Assembly: GCA_028277985.1 (NCBI GenBank)
Contig: JANQFG010000116.1
Coordinates: 51,412 to 115,411 of the forward strand
Direction of reading: 5' to 3'
Length of the DNA: 64,000 nt
Source: a bacterium
GTDB lineage: Bacteria > Desulfobacterota > DSWW01
Position numbers and translations under genes: made by a program
The notes under the pieces: model-generated
Databases searched by the model: none
Seen by the model: only the letters and a program-made list of their open reading frames with translations
Told to the model about the DNA's origin: nothing
In this document: positions 34,808 through 43,002 of the stretch, one piece after another
Position numbering within the stretch: the first letter of the stretch is position 1
Layout: every line of letters starts with the position of its first letter

Positions 34808-35275
34808 ATGACCCATGAACCGCTGGAAGCGATCGAATCGCTGGCCGAGAATGAAGTCACGATCAGCCGAATCTACCGGGCCTTTTCCGAGAGATTTCCA
34901 GAATACAGGGACTTCTGGGAGAAGCTGGCCCGGGAAGAGGTGCAGCATGCCGACATGATTCGGTCGGTCGTTCCGGAGGTGAAGGAAGGAACGGTTCGAT
35001 TCAAGGCAGAGAGCCTGGATGCAACCTCGGTCGGCATGTTTCGCGACTACCTCAAGGCCTCTCTGGCGCGAGCCAGGGAGGAGGGCCTTCCGCTGAAGAG
35101 CGCCTTCGAGACCGCATTGGCCATCGAGCACGATCTGATCGAGAGGAGCTTCTTCCATCTGTTCGAAGCGGAAACCGCTGAGTTGAAGTTCATCTTCGAG
35201 GGCCTGGTCTCTTCCACGCGAGAGCACCACCGCCGCCTGGTGGCGGCCATCGAGAAGAGCGGGCTATCCCTGTAG
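34808..35275 (+). CDS. ferritin-like (rubrerythrin-type) di-iron domain protein
   Basis: A 155-residue four-helix protein. Metal-ligand candidates are the Glu in LAENEVTISRIYRAFSERFP, the EExxH of AREEVQHADMI and a second set including AIEHDLIERSFFHLFEAE and TREHHRR. No rubredoxin domain is present. ATG 34808 (after a GGAG) is preferred over the upstream open ATG 34745. It starts a tight run with a thioredoxin-like lipoprotein and a peroxiredoxin, so an oxidative-stress or iron-handling role is plausible. Confidence 0.78.
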   Translation: MTHEPLEAIESLAENEVTISRIYRAFSERFPEYRDFWEKLAREEVQHADMIRSVVPEVKEGTVRFKAESLDATSVGMFRDYLKASLARAREEGLPLKSAFETALAIEHDLIERSFFHLFEAETAELKFIFEGLVSSTREHHRRLVAAIEKSGLSL

Positions 35276-35297
35276 CGGGAAAAGGGGAGGTGCAAAC

Positions 35298-35888
35298 ATG
35301 AACAAAATCTCGATCCTCGTTGCCCTCCTGCTGGTTGGATGTGCGGCAACAGAACAACGGGAGGTCGAACCGCCGAAGCTGGAGGAACCGGTGGCCATCG
35401 ATTCCCTCGCCATCCCGCTGCCGAGGCCGTCCTCGGAGTCGGATGCTGCGTATCTGGGGCTGGCGGATGTGGAGGAGTCTTTCCACATGGACCAGATCAG
35501 GGCCCGGGTCCTCGTGATCGAGGTGTTCGACATGTACTGCAGGTTCTGTCAGGGCATGGCGCCAACGGTGGACGAGGTATACGAACTCAACCTGCGTTCC
35601 GGTTTCGGCGACGAAGTGAAGATGATCGGCATCGGGCGCATGAACACGGCGCTGGAGGTGTCTGCGTTCAAGGAGAAGTACGATGTGAAATTCCCTCTGT
35701 TTCCGGACCATGATCTTTCGATCACCCGGGCGTTGCAGGCACAGGACGAGGGCACGCCTCATTTCATCGTGATCAAGATGGCTCCCGGGGACAGGGTGCG
35801 AGTCGTTCACACGAGGACGGGTGCTTTTGAAGACCCGGAAGCCTTCTACGACGACATCCTCGAGCGATCCGGACTGAAGAAGGAGTGA
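35298..35888 (+). CDS. thioredoxin-like lipoprotein
   Basis: A 196-residue protein with a lipobox LLVGC (Cys at about residue 15) after a short hydrophobic signal. The thioredoxin-fold domain has VLVIEVFDMYCRFCQGMAPT, i.e. a CRFC redox pair at about residues 80-83, and the cis-Pro region GTPHFIVI. It is probably tethered in the periplasm, where it could reduce disulfides or supply the peroxiredoxin encoded 4 bases downstream. AAAAGGGGAGG precedes the ATG. Confidence 0.85.
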   Translation: MNKISILVALLLVGCAATEQREVEPPKLEEPVAIDSLAIPLPRPSSESDAAYLGLADVEESFHMDQIRARVLVIEVFDMYCRFCQGMAPTVDEVYELNLRSGFGDEVKMIGIGRMNTALEVSAFKEKYDVKFPLFPDHDLSITRALQAQDEGTPHFIVIKMAPGDRVRVVHTRTGAFEDPEAFYDDILERSGLKKE

Positions 35889-35892
35889 AGCC

Positions 35893-36492
35893 GTGAGAAA
35901 ACTCCTTTCGATCTCACTGGTACTGATGTCCGGCGCTTTCCCCCTGTGGGATGGCGAAGCCAGAGGGGAAGGGCTGAAGGACAGCATCTACCCGGTCGGG
36001 GTGCTGAAGTCGGTTGATAGCAGGCTCAGGGTAAAGGTTGGGGATGCGGCCCCGGATTTCTCGCTGCCTTCTCTCAAGGGCGGGGAGATCAGGTTGAGCG
36101 ACTACAAAGGAGAGAAGAACGTGGTCCTCTCGTTTGTGCCTGCTGCCTGGACGCCTGTGTGCTCGGACCAATGGCCGGGCTACAACGTAGCGAGAACCAT
36201 GATTCAGAAACACGATGCGGTCCTGCTGGGGATCACCGTGGACAATCTGCCCACCTTGTACGCCTGGACCAAGGAGATGGGGGACCTCTGGTTCCCTGTG
36301 CTCTCCGATTTCTGGCCTCACGGTTCGATTGCGGAACGATACGGGGTTCTCAGGTCGGACGGGGTCTCAGAGCGGGCCCTGTTCGTGATCGACAAGAAGG
36401 GGATCATCCGGTACATCGATGTGCACGATATCAACAAGAGGCCGGACCTGGACTCCCTGATCGGGGCGCTGGCGGAGCTATCCGCGCCCTGA
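35893..36492 (+). CDS. exported peroxiredoxin (AhpC/TSA family)
   Basis: A 199-residue protein with an N-terminal signal (ISLVLMSGAFPLWDGEA). The AhpC/TSA core starts VGDAAPDFSLPSLKGGEIRL; the peroxidatic Cys is in PAAWTPVCSDQW (Px3Tx2C). A second (resolving) Cys is not evident, suggesting a 1-Cys or thioredoxin-assisted enzyme. GTG 35893 after GAAGGAG, 4 bases past the previous stop, so translationally coupled to the thioredoxin-like lipoprotein, a likely reductant. Confidence 0.9.
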   Translation: MRKLLSISLVLMSGAFPLWDGEARGEGLKDSIYPVGVLKSVDSRLRVKVGDAAPDFSLPSLKGGEIRLSDYKGEKNVVLSFVPAAWTPVCSDQWPGYNVARTMIQKHDAVLLGITVDNLPTLYAWTKEMGDLWFPVLSDFWPHGSIAERYGVLRSDGVSERALFVIDKKGIIRYIDVHDINKRPDLDSLIGALAELSAP

Positions 36493-36523
36493 GAAGGGCG
36501 CCCGGAAGCTTGGGGGGAAAGGC

Positions 36524-36934
36524 TTGAAGCTTCTTCTGTTCTACGCTCCCTCCTTCTGGTTCAGGACGTACCAGAAGGTGCTCGAGGATGTGCCCGATAG
36601 CGAAGGGGACGAGCTGTTCGAGAAAGCGGTCGTCGTCTTTTACCAGGTCGAGGAAGAGGACGCAGCACGCAGGGGAAAGGTTCTCACCAAGTTCATCAAG
36701 AACGTGAAGTGGCTGGCCGGCAAATTCGATTCCAGGGCCGTCGTTCTTCACTCCTTCAACCACCTGTCCGGGAGCAAGGCGGATCCGGAGTTTGCCGGGC
36801 CTTTCATCGAAGAGGCGCGGGAACGTCTCGAGCGGAGCGGATACACGGTCGGGATGACGCCCTTCGGTTACCTGAACGAATGGAAACTCCACGTGGCCGG
36901 CGATTCCCTGGCCAAGGTCTTCAAAGACCTATAG
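36524..36934 (+). CDS. free-standing archaeal-type threonyl-tRNA synthetase editing domain
   Basis: A 136-residue protein resembling the archaeal ThrRS N-terminal editing domain (tRNA-Thr_ED, DTD-like fold). MKLLLFYAPSFWFRTYQKVL, VVVFYQVEEED, VVLHSFNHLSGSKADPEFA and YTVGMTPFGYLNEWKLHVAG line up with its strands and substrate loop (the H-L-S segment and the P-F-G-x-x-x-x-W/F-K segment). No synthetase domains are attached. TTG 36524 start after GGGGGGAAAGG. It would hydrolyse mischarged (Ser or D-amino-acid) tRNA, if active. It is last in the redox operon (31-base gap). Confidence 0.75.
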   Translation: MKLLLFYAPSFWFRTYQKVLEDVPDSEGDELFEKAVVVFYQVEEEDAARRGKVLTKFIKNVKWLAGKFDSRAVVLHSFNHLSGSKADPEFAGPFIEEARERLERSGYTVGMTPFGYLNEWKLHVAGDSLAKVFKDL

Positions 36935-37004
36935 TGTGAGTCCTGTTCCGCACCGGATGCCCCTCCCTCCATGTGCCTTACCCCTCCGGGCGAAAGCGTA
37001 GGTG

Positions 37005-37140
37005 CAGAGTAGGGGGTCAGGGATCAGGTATCAGGCGCCGCGCCTCCCCGAGGAAATATTGGACGAACATGAGCGAGTTGGGATGGATGGGGTTGGGCCT
37101 GATCCCTGTTCCCCGACCCCTGATCCCTGATTGCGTCTCC
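37005..37140. repeat. GGGTCAGGGATCAGG inverted low-complexity repeat
   Basis: GGGGGTCAGGGATCAGGTAT at about 37014 and its inverted copies TGATCCCTGTTCCCCGACCC and CTGATCCCTGATTG at about 37099-37133 can fold into a long imperfect stem between the ThrRS-editing gene and the MFS gene. It is the same repeat class as at 3.2 and 30.6 kb. Confidence 0.6.
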
Positions 37141-37147
37141 ACGCAAT

Positions 37148-38464
37148 TCACTCAGCCTCTAACTCTACCTTCTCTACCCGCGCGAGATCCCGGTTGTAGA
37201 ACCTGGCTCCGATGTAGAAGAAGACGGCCGCCATCATTCCGAAGGCCGGGACGATGAGCATGGCCCTCGCGAGACCGCTGCCGTCGCTCGCTATACTGTC
37301 GCTGACTGCGCCCACGATATACGGGGACCAGATGTCTCCGCACATGTGCTGAACGATGACGCACAGAGCATAGCTGAATGCCCGCAGGCCGGGGTGGACC
37401 AAGTCCTGTGTGACCGACGAGGCGGGCGCAATGAAGCAAGTGGCAAGGACTCCGTAGCTGATCATGATGTACAGCTGAAATCCCTTGCCGGGGTTGAGGA
37501 GGGCGACGAGCAGAGTCGATGCTGCGGCCAGGGAGGTCAGGGCGGGAAAGAGCATTCTCGCCTCGGGCCTTCTCGCACGCCAGGCATCGGAAAGGAATCC
37601 GCCCAGGGGGGCGCCGACCAGAACGAGCGCAAAGATCGGCATGGTATACGTTCCGCCCGCGCCCGGTTCGGCCATACCGGTGCGCTCGAAGTAGGCAGGG
37701 AGCCAGGTCATCAGGGCGGTCGTGACGGATACGTTCATCGCGAAGCCGAGGTAGGTAAGGACCAGGCAGGGGCTGCGGCAGATCTCAAAGGCTTTCGAGA
37801 AGAATCCTCGAAGATCGCCGGGGCCTTCTGTCGAGGATTCGACGCGCACGGTCTTGTAATCGGGAAGGAACCAGGCGACCAGAGCGAGGAGCATCCCGGG
37901 GAAAGCGACCAGCCCGAAGGCGTTCTGCCAGCCCCAGTGCTTGGCAATCTGTCCCCCCGCGAAGAGCCCCACGCCCACACCTAGGGGAATCGAAGCGTTC
38001 CAGGTCCCGAGAGCCTTGGCCCTGCTCTTCTCCGGGTAGGCTGCGGCCAGCATGGCCGCCCCGCCCGGCGCGTAACCCGCTTCCCCGATCCCGACGAATG
38101 CCCTGGCCACCAGGAGCTGGGTGTAGTTCTTTGTGAAGGCACACGCAAGGGTTGCCAGGCTCCAGAGGAAGACCATCACCGCGACCATCTTTCGACGGCT
38201 CCACCGGTCGATGAGTATGGAGGCGGGTACGGTGAAGATCGTGATGAACAGGAGCACGACGCTCATCAGGGTGCCCGCCTGTGCGTCGGTGATATGCCAG
38301 TCCCGTTTGATGAAATCGATCATGCTTGCCACGACGTATCGGTCGATGTAGTCGGACATGTAGATCAGGAAGAGCACGACCAGAATCCCGTGGGACCGCA
38401 TGCCGGTTGTGCTGTAGGTTCCCGGGCCTGTGCTTCCGGGGTTGGCGGAAGGCGGGTTCTTCAT
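37148..38464 (-). CDS. MFS transporter
   Basis: A 438-residue inner-membrane protein with about 12 hydrophobic segments. The first half opens HGILVVLFLIYMSDYIDRYV, with the loop 2-3 motif IDRWSRRKMVAV and the R-F-V-G-I-G-E-A-G segment in ARAFVGIGEAGYAPGG. The second half follows a charged central loop (KTVRVESSTEGPGDLRG). The overall pattern is like spinster/anion:cation symporter-type MFS carriers of organic acids or lipids. Substrate not predictable. ATG 38464 with GAGG upstream. It is divergent from the bactofilin gene. Confidence 0.88.
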   Translation of the reverse strand: MKNPPSANPGSTGPGTYSTTGMRSHGILVVLFLIYMSDYIDRYVVASMIDFIKRDWHITDAQAGTLMSVVLLFITIFTVPASILIDRWSRRKMVAVMVFLWSLATLACAFTKNYTQLLVARAFVGIGEAGYAPGGAAMLAAAYPEKSRAKALGTWNASIPLGVGVGLFAGGQIAKHWGWQNAFGLVAFPGMLLALVAWFLPDYKTVRVESSTEGPGDLRGFFSKAFEICRSPCLVLTYLGFAMNVSVTTALMTWLPAYFERTGMAEPGAGGTYTMPIFALVLVGAPLGGFLSDAWRARRPEARMLFPALTSLAAASTLLVALLNPGKGFQLYIMISYGVLATCFIAPASSVTQDLVHPGLRAFSYALCVIVQHMCGDIWSPYIVGAVSDSIASDGSGLARAMLIVPAFGMMAAVFFYIGARFYNRDLARVEKVELEAE

Positions 38465-38567
38465 AGAAGGGGTCCTCGCTCTCTTTGAGGTGGGGACTCC
38501 AACTGCTTATATCAGCACGGCAGGGCTTTTGAAAGGGTTCGGGTCGGTCCTGGCCCCATCTTTTCCA

Positions 38568-38597
38568 TTGCAAACCCGGACCCTTTTTCCGTATACT
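38568..38597 (+). promoter_or_regulatory. sigma70-type promoter of the bactofilin gene
   Basis: TTGCAA (38568-38573), 18 bases, TATACT (38592-38597), about 40 bases before the start codon, whose ribosome site is AAAGGAG. Confidence 0.65.
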
Positions 38598-38639
38598 GTG
38601 TGGCCCCAGCTTTCTGGACACCCTCAAAAAGGAGATGGG

Positions 38640-39167
38640 ATGTTGAAGAAGCGAAAGGAAACGGAAAACGGTACTGTTTCGGGTTCGGGAGTCTCTTCAT
38701 CCGCGAACAGCTACGTGTCCGGCTCCAACCCCGGCTCCACCGACGAAAAGACGGTCATCGGCGAACAGATCGCCATCGAAGGCTCGATCCGCGGCAAGGA
38801 GAACCTGCTGATCGAGGGCTCGATGAAAGGCAAGATCGAGCTCGAGGAGCACCAGGTCATCGTAGGCTCCAAGGGCAAGGTCGAAGCCGAGATCCACGCC
38901 AAGGACGTGACCATCAGCGGTCGGATGACCGGCAACATCCAGGCCCTCGGTAAAGTGGAGATCACGAGGGCGGCCGAATTCAACGGCGAGGTGAAGGCGA
39001 AGCGAATTTCGGTCGAGGACGGGGCTTACATCAAGGCGGTGATCGAGCTCGATCGCGGCGACAAGGCGAAGCCCGCCGCCTCTGGAAAACCGGATCTCCA
39101 GGTGGCCTCCTCCGGGTCGAGCCAAGAGCAGGTCGCCCTTTCCGGCGGGGCCGACAAAGGGAAGTGA
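38640..39167 (+). CDS. bactofilin family cytoskeletal protein
   Basis: A 175-residue protein with a short basic/Ser-rich N-terminus (MLKKRKETENG) and a central bactofilin beta-helix (about residues 40-140): repeated GSI, EGSMKGKIE, GSKGKVEAEI, SGRMTGNI and NGEVKAKRI turns, typical of DUF583. A Ser/Gly/Lys-rich tail follows. Bactofilins polymerise on the membrane and guide polar stalks, pili or chromosome segregation. ATG 38640 with AAAGGAG is clear. The next gene starts 3 bases past the stop. Confidence 0.93.
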   Translation: MLKKRKETENGTVSGSGVSSSANSYVSGSNPGSTDEKTVIGEQIAIEGSIRGKENLLIEGSMKGKIELEEHQVIVGSKGKVEAEIHAKDVTISGRMTGNIQALGKVEITRAAEFNGEVKAKRISVEDGAYIKAVIELDRGDKAKPAASGKPDLQVASSGSSQEQVALSGGADKGK

Positions 39168-39170
39168 CCC

Positions 39171-39776
39171 TTGCCGAGGTCTGCCGAGCCGCTGCTGCGT
39201 CCCAACCACTCCGACCCGGACGAGGGGGGCTACACCAGTAGGATTCTACCCCTGTTCGTCAAGTTTCTCGAGGATCATCCCGAAGGGCATCTTCTCGATG
39301 TGGGGCCGGTTTGCGGGGAAAACATCCGCTTCTTCGCCTCACGCGTGGCAAAGCTCTATGTGTGCGACCTGTTCCAGCGGCTCTGCCAGGAAAAGAGCAA
39401 AGGCCGGTCTGCCAGCCACGTCTGGCCCGACCTGAACTACCCGGTCGGTTCGTTCGAAGCCATTCAGCTCTGGAATCTGGGCGATCACCTGGAAGACCGC
39501 GATTTTACCCGGCTCGTGGAATTGTGCATCCTAATGTTGAAGCCGAAGGGTATGTTGATGCTGGTGGCCAGGGGGGAGCACGAGGACTCTGCTTGTTCGA
39601 GCTGTTTTGCCATCGGGGATGGCTTCCGGCTTCTTGTGCGGGCCCGGCCGGATCTGGACCTTCCGCTCCATCATCGGCACAATCGAGACTTGATCTCCGT
39701 GTTGAGCCCTTTCAAGCTCGTCAAGTCGTTCATCTACCGAAGCGGACTCAGGGAATTCCTGTTTCAGCACCCTTGA
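39171..39776 (+). CDS. SAM-dependent methyltransferase-like protein
   Basis: A 201-residue protein. HLLDVGPVCGENIRFFA resembles the SAM-binding motif I (D-x-G-x-x-x-G) and AKLYVCDLFQRL motif II, while QLWNLGDHLEDRDFTRLVEL would be motif IV, so a class I methyltransferase fold is likely, possibly without activity because motif I is atypical. TTG start at 39171, 3 bases after the bactofilin stop, with AAAGGGAAG before it. Coupling suggests a role with bactofilin-organised envelope structures. Confidence 0.62.
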   Translation: MPRSAEPLLRPNHSDPDEGGYTSRILPLFVKFLEDHPEGHLLDVGPVCGENIRFFASRVAKLYVCDLFQRLCQEKSKGRSASHVWPDLNYPVGSFEAIQLWNLGDHLEDRDFTRLVELCILMLKPKGMLMLVARGEHEDSACSSCFAIGDGFRLLVRARPDLDLPLHHRHNRDLISVLSPFKLVKSFIYRSGLREFLFQHP

Positions 39777-39792
39777 TCCGCTGTCAGCATCC

Positions 39793-40116
39793 ATGCGAAA
39801 GGAGCAAGCCTTGTCCAAATATGCTGCTGTGCCCATCCTGTTGCTGTTCGCCTTCCTGGTTGCGGCCGCCACGGACGAAATCAATGGGGAGGCGATCTAC
39901 AAGGCCCGGTGCAAAGTCTGTCACGGCGAGGACGGGGTCCCGAAGAGCTTTGCAAAGGGTTCGGCCGCCTTCAATGACGAGGCGTGGAAAGAGGCAACCG
40001 ACTTGGAGGCGATCGAAAAGGTGGTCGCAGAGGGACGAAAGAGGATGCCCGCCTTCCAGAGCAAGCTCACCCCGGAAGAGATCAAGGCCGTATCCGTCTA
40101 CCTGAAGACCCTGTAA
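39793..40116 (+). CDS. periplasmic monohaem cytochrome c
   Basis: A 107-residue protein with an N-terminal signal/hydrophobic run (VPILLLFAFLVAAA). Haem attachment motif CKVCH at about residues 40-44 and a Met ligand candidate in GRKRMPAFQ, then LTPEEIKAVSVYLKTL, the class I cytochrome c tail. It is a small electron carrier of the periplasm. It follows the methyltransferase-like gene on the same strand. Confidence 0.9.
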   Translation: MRKEQALSKYAAVPILLLFAFLVAAATDEINGEAIYKARCKVCHGEDGVPKSFAKGSAAFNDEAWKEATDLEAIEKVVAEGRKRMPAFQSKLTPEEIKAVSVYLKTL

Positions 40117-40199
40117 AATACAAAACGTCCACTCACTCTGCAAGAGTCCCTTCCCTACCTGTCTGGGCTGAGGCGGGGGGTGGCCCTTCTTTCGGGAGG

Positions 40200-40448
40200 C
40201 TAGTGGGCGACAGGAGACTTTGCTGCCTTGTCGAAAGAGCGAGTTGTGTCCGGTGCTGTCCTGGATTCTTATTTCGGTCTGTGCCGGGCGACTTTGCTCG
40301 CACAATACCTCAGCAGAAGCCTTCGTGCGTTAACTGGAGAGTAGATCCGGGGGGGCGACGGAGCCCAAGCAGACAGAAATAAGAATCCAGGACAGCACCG
40401 GAGGTCATGCCTCCCCACACACAGCAGTGACTCTAGGTCACCCACTAG
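40200..40448. repeat. 249-bp MITE-like element with CTAG-ended terminal inverted repeats
   Basis: The outer ends CTAGTGGGCGAC (40200-40211) and GTCACCCACTAG (40437-40448) are inverted repeats with one mismatch. An inner perfect 26-base inverted repeat sits at 40250-40275 and 40376-40401 (left arm begins CCGGTGCTGTCC and ends TTATTTC). Between them is GGGGCGACGGAGCCCAAG (about 40352-40369), shared with 3.25 and 16.85 kb. The right end overlaps the next gene, whose TAG stop (complement of 40445-40447) is supplied by it. No gene is in the element. Confidence 0.9.
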
Positions 40449-40882
40449 CCATACGGGTACATGCCGTCCTTGATCTTCCTCAAGCCGGTCAGCATACGGT
40501 TGTGCTTCTTCTCGTCCTCCGCAAGGTACTTCAACAGATACTCCTGGACGAGCATCTTCTTGCCTTCGAGGGCGGCGAGGGCATCTTTCGCCATCTTCAG
40601 GGTCTTCTTCTCGATCTTGATGTGTTCCTGGATCAACTCCCAGACCTGACCGATTTCATCGGGGCTCAAGGAAATGGCCTTGCGCTCCAGGCTGTCCGCG
40701 ATCAGGCCCTGCACCCTGTGATGCATCAGGGAGTCGGTCTGGATGATCTCCATGATGAGACGGACGATCGGGTTCTGGGTGGCTCCGATCACCTGGCCCG
40801 TCGAGGCCACGGAGGCATCCTCGATTACCTGCCAACGCCTCATGTTCGAAACGATCTGTTCCTGCAGTTTCTTGGTCGCCAT
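40445..40882 (-). CDS. ferritin-like helical protein
   Basis: A 145-residue all-helical protein: MATKKLQEQIVSNMRRWQVI, then MEIIQTDSLMHHRVQG, IQEHIKIEKKTLKMAKDALA and EYLLKYLAEDEKKHNRMLTG. The spaced Glu and ExxxH/EDEKKH residues suggest a ferritin-like di-iron or structural bundle. ATG 40882 with GGGAGG is preferred over the open frame to 40993. The stop TAG comes from the terminal CTAG of the 249-bp element, so the C-terminus may have been altered by that insertion. Confidence 0.72.
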   Translation of the reverse strand: MATKKLQEQIVSNMRRWQVIEDASVASTGQVIGATQNPIVRLIMEIIQTDSLMHHRVQGLIADSLERKAISLSPDEIGQVWELIQEHIKIEKKTLKMAKDALAALEGKKMLVQEYLLKYLAEDEKKHNRMLTGLRKIKDGMYPYG

Positions 40883-41037
40883 GGCGGCCTCCCTCTCTCG
40901 GGTTTCCTGTTTGCCCCCAAGCATAGGAAGCCCCCACTCCCGGGTCAACAAAAAACCGTCCCGGAACCGGAAACGCTGGTCCGTCTTCTGCATCTAAAGG
41001 GGAAACCGGAAAACGAACCATGGAGGCATATACGAAC

Positions 41038-41406
41038 ATGAAGGATGACAGAGATTTGGAATTGCAGGAAGTGAGCCACGAACCGCTGGAGCCGGAGTCC
41101 CCTTCGGATTGCGACTTCTGTAATCTACTTTGCCAGACCCATCCCGGCAAAGACGCTTCGGACCCGGCTTCGATGCATTTCATGACCGAACGGGAACTGC
41201 GGGTTCTCGCTTCCATGAGACGACTCAAGGAGGAGGTGCACGAGATCAAGGCACAGATGCGGAAGTTGGAGGGAAAGGGGTCTTCAGAAGAAGAGCGTAC
41301 ACATTCGGCCAAGCTGGAAGAGCTGAGGGCGGAATGGAGGAAGATGGACCAGGAAAGGATGGACGCCGCTGAGGAGCGGATGAGGCTTCTCGGCCATATA
41401 CAGTGA
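41038..41406 (+). CDS. hypothetical coiled-coil protein with Cys cluster
   Basis: About 122 residues. The N-terminal third has three closely spaced cysteines (SDCDFCNLLCQTHPG), perhaps metal-binding. The rest is highly charged and helical (RELRVLASMRRLKEEVHEIK and so on), predicted coiled coil. Starts at 41020 and 41038 are both in frame; GGAGG inside the first codons favours 41038. It is divergent from the ferritin-like gene and converges on the GGDEF gene. Function unknown. Confidence 0.62.
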   Translation: MKDDRDLELQEVSHEPLEPESPSDCDFCNLLCQTHPGKDASDPASMHFMTERELRVLASMRRLKEEVHEIKAQMRKLEGKGSSEEERTHSAKLEELRAEWRKMDQERMDAAEERMRLLGHIQ

Positions 41407-41416
41407 ACGGAATCTC

Positions 41417-42796
41417 CTATCCCACGTCATCCCACACGTTGATGATCGAGCCGTCCTGTTCGATCGCGTCGAAATCCATCGGCGTGGTCTGTTCGCTTAC
41501 GAAGAGACAGGAGCTGTGACGCTCGATGCGGTTCCTGCCGGATTCTTTCGCCTTGTAGAGCGCACTGTCTGCGAGGCGAACCACCTCCTGGATCGACCTT
41601 CCGTGGTGCGGAAAGCATGCGATCCCCCCGCTGATGGAGAGAAACCCGAGAGGCTGATTCTCTCTGTGAGGAAAGGGGTGACTGGCTACCGAATTTCGAA
41701 GGTACTCCGCATACCGGTAGGCGTCCTCGGATGAGACGTTGGGGAGCATGACGATGAACTCCTCCCCCCCGTAACGGGCAACCACAGCGTCATCCGGCGT
41801 GCACCCACGCAGCAGCCCCCCGAATTCGATGAGCAGCCTGTCTCCCTCGTCGTGTCCGTTCGTGTCGTTGTAATGCTTGAAATAGTCCACGTCGATCAAG
41901 AGGATGGAAACCGAGGACCTTTCCTGGGTCGCCTTCTCCACGAACCTGCGAGACATTCGATAGAAGTAACGCCGGTTGTGAAGACCTGTGAGCACATCCG
42001 TATCCGCGTTGTGTCGCGCGCGGACAAGGAAGGACTGGTGGTAGAGGACCACACCCGTGATCTGCGCCACGATGCTGAGCAGATCCTTCTCCGTCCCGTT
42101 GCATGAGGCCGGCTCTCCGATCGCAATCACACCGAGGATCTGCTTGTCAAAGAGGATCGGGGCGGCCATCCAGAGCCTTCCGTTCCGGGAGCGGAGGCGC
42201 TTGCCGTCCAGATGCTTTCTGTTGAAGTACTCGGTCGTGATGATCATTCGGTCTTTGGCCGCCGTGCCCACCAGGCCCTTTCCCATGGGCCGCACCACCT
42301 GTGCTGCTGCACTCTGGCCGGTCGCGTCGACCCGCTTCAGAAGCTCGTCCTCAGGGTCGTAGGTGTAGAACTCCACCACGTCCGTGTGAAGGATATTCCT
42401 GACCAAGGAAGAAATGGTTCCGGCCAGATCCCCGATCTTCTGGCGGAAGTCCACGTTCCTCATGACGAAGGACATGTTCGTGATCAGGTTGAGGTAGCCG
42501 TCCCGGGCGTCATCGAAGGAGTTGATCTTGTGTTGAAGCATCTGAACCTGACGGGTCTTCAACTGAGCGTCCCGGACTATGGAGGCGTCTCTCTTGCTGA
42601 GGGTCCGGGTCAGCCTGAAGATCCAGATCGTGCAACAGAGCAGCAGGAGAACGAGAACGGCCGTGGTGACGAGGAAGATCTCCCCGAAGAAGTGGAAGTT
42701 GTGTATCGTCGCCAGCAGAGCCCCGAGTCGCGAGTAGGTGGGTTCCGCGGTGTCGGCCAGTTGCGTGGCTGCGTCGATGGTCTGCAGTATTTTCAT
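41417..42796 (-). CDS. GAF-GGDEF diguanylate cyclase, membrane-anchored
   Basis: A 459-residue protein. One membrane helix at about residues 37-60 (FFGEIFLVTTAVLVLLLLCC), a short coiled coil, a GAF domain (about 130-280) and a GGDEF domain with DVLTGLHNRRYFYRM, LLIDVDYFKHYND and the intact active site RYGGEEF at about residue 344. No RxxD inhibitory motif is obvious before it. It should make c-di-GMP. It is divergent from the degenerate-GGDEF gene at 43.0 kb. Confidence 0.93.
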   Translation of the reverse strand: MKILQTIDAATQLADTAEPTYSRLGALLATIHNFHFFGEIFLVTTAVLVLLLLCCTIWIFRLTRTLSKRDASIVRDAQLKTRQVQMLQHKINSFDDARDGYLNLITNMSFVMRNVDFRQKIGDLAGTISSLVRNILHTDVVEFYTYDPEDELLKRVDATGQSAAAQVVRPMGKGLVGTAAKDRMIITTEYFNRKHLDGKRLRSRNGRLWMAAPILFDKQILGVIAIGEPASCNGTEKDLLSIVAQITGVVLYHQSFLVRARHNADTDVLTGLHNRRYFYRMSRRFVEKATQERSSVSILLIDVDYFKHYNDTNGHDEGDRLLIEFGGLLRGCTPDDAVVARYGGEEFIVMLPNVSSEDAYRYAEYLRNSVASHPFPHRENQPLGFLSISGGIACFPHHGRSIQEVVRLADSALYKAKESGRNRIERHSSCLFVSEQTTPMDFDAIEQDGSIINVWDDVG

Positions 42797-43002
42797 CGAT
42801 CTCCAAGGGTGCGGTGGTTGATCTGACCGTGTTTTACTGCAAAGGCAGTGCCAGAAGACGGCAGCAACGGGTGCTTATCTGTAACCATATAGAATAAAAA
42901 AGAAAAAATGAGAAATGAACCGCTGAAACTTGCTCAAACATTGTTACATGGTCGAGGGGTTTCTCATTCTGATTCTCATTTGCCCGGCCTGTCCCTCTCA
43001 GA

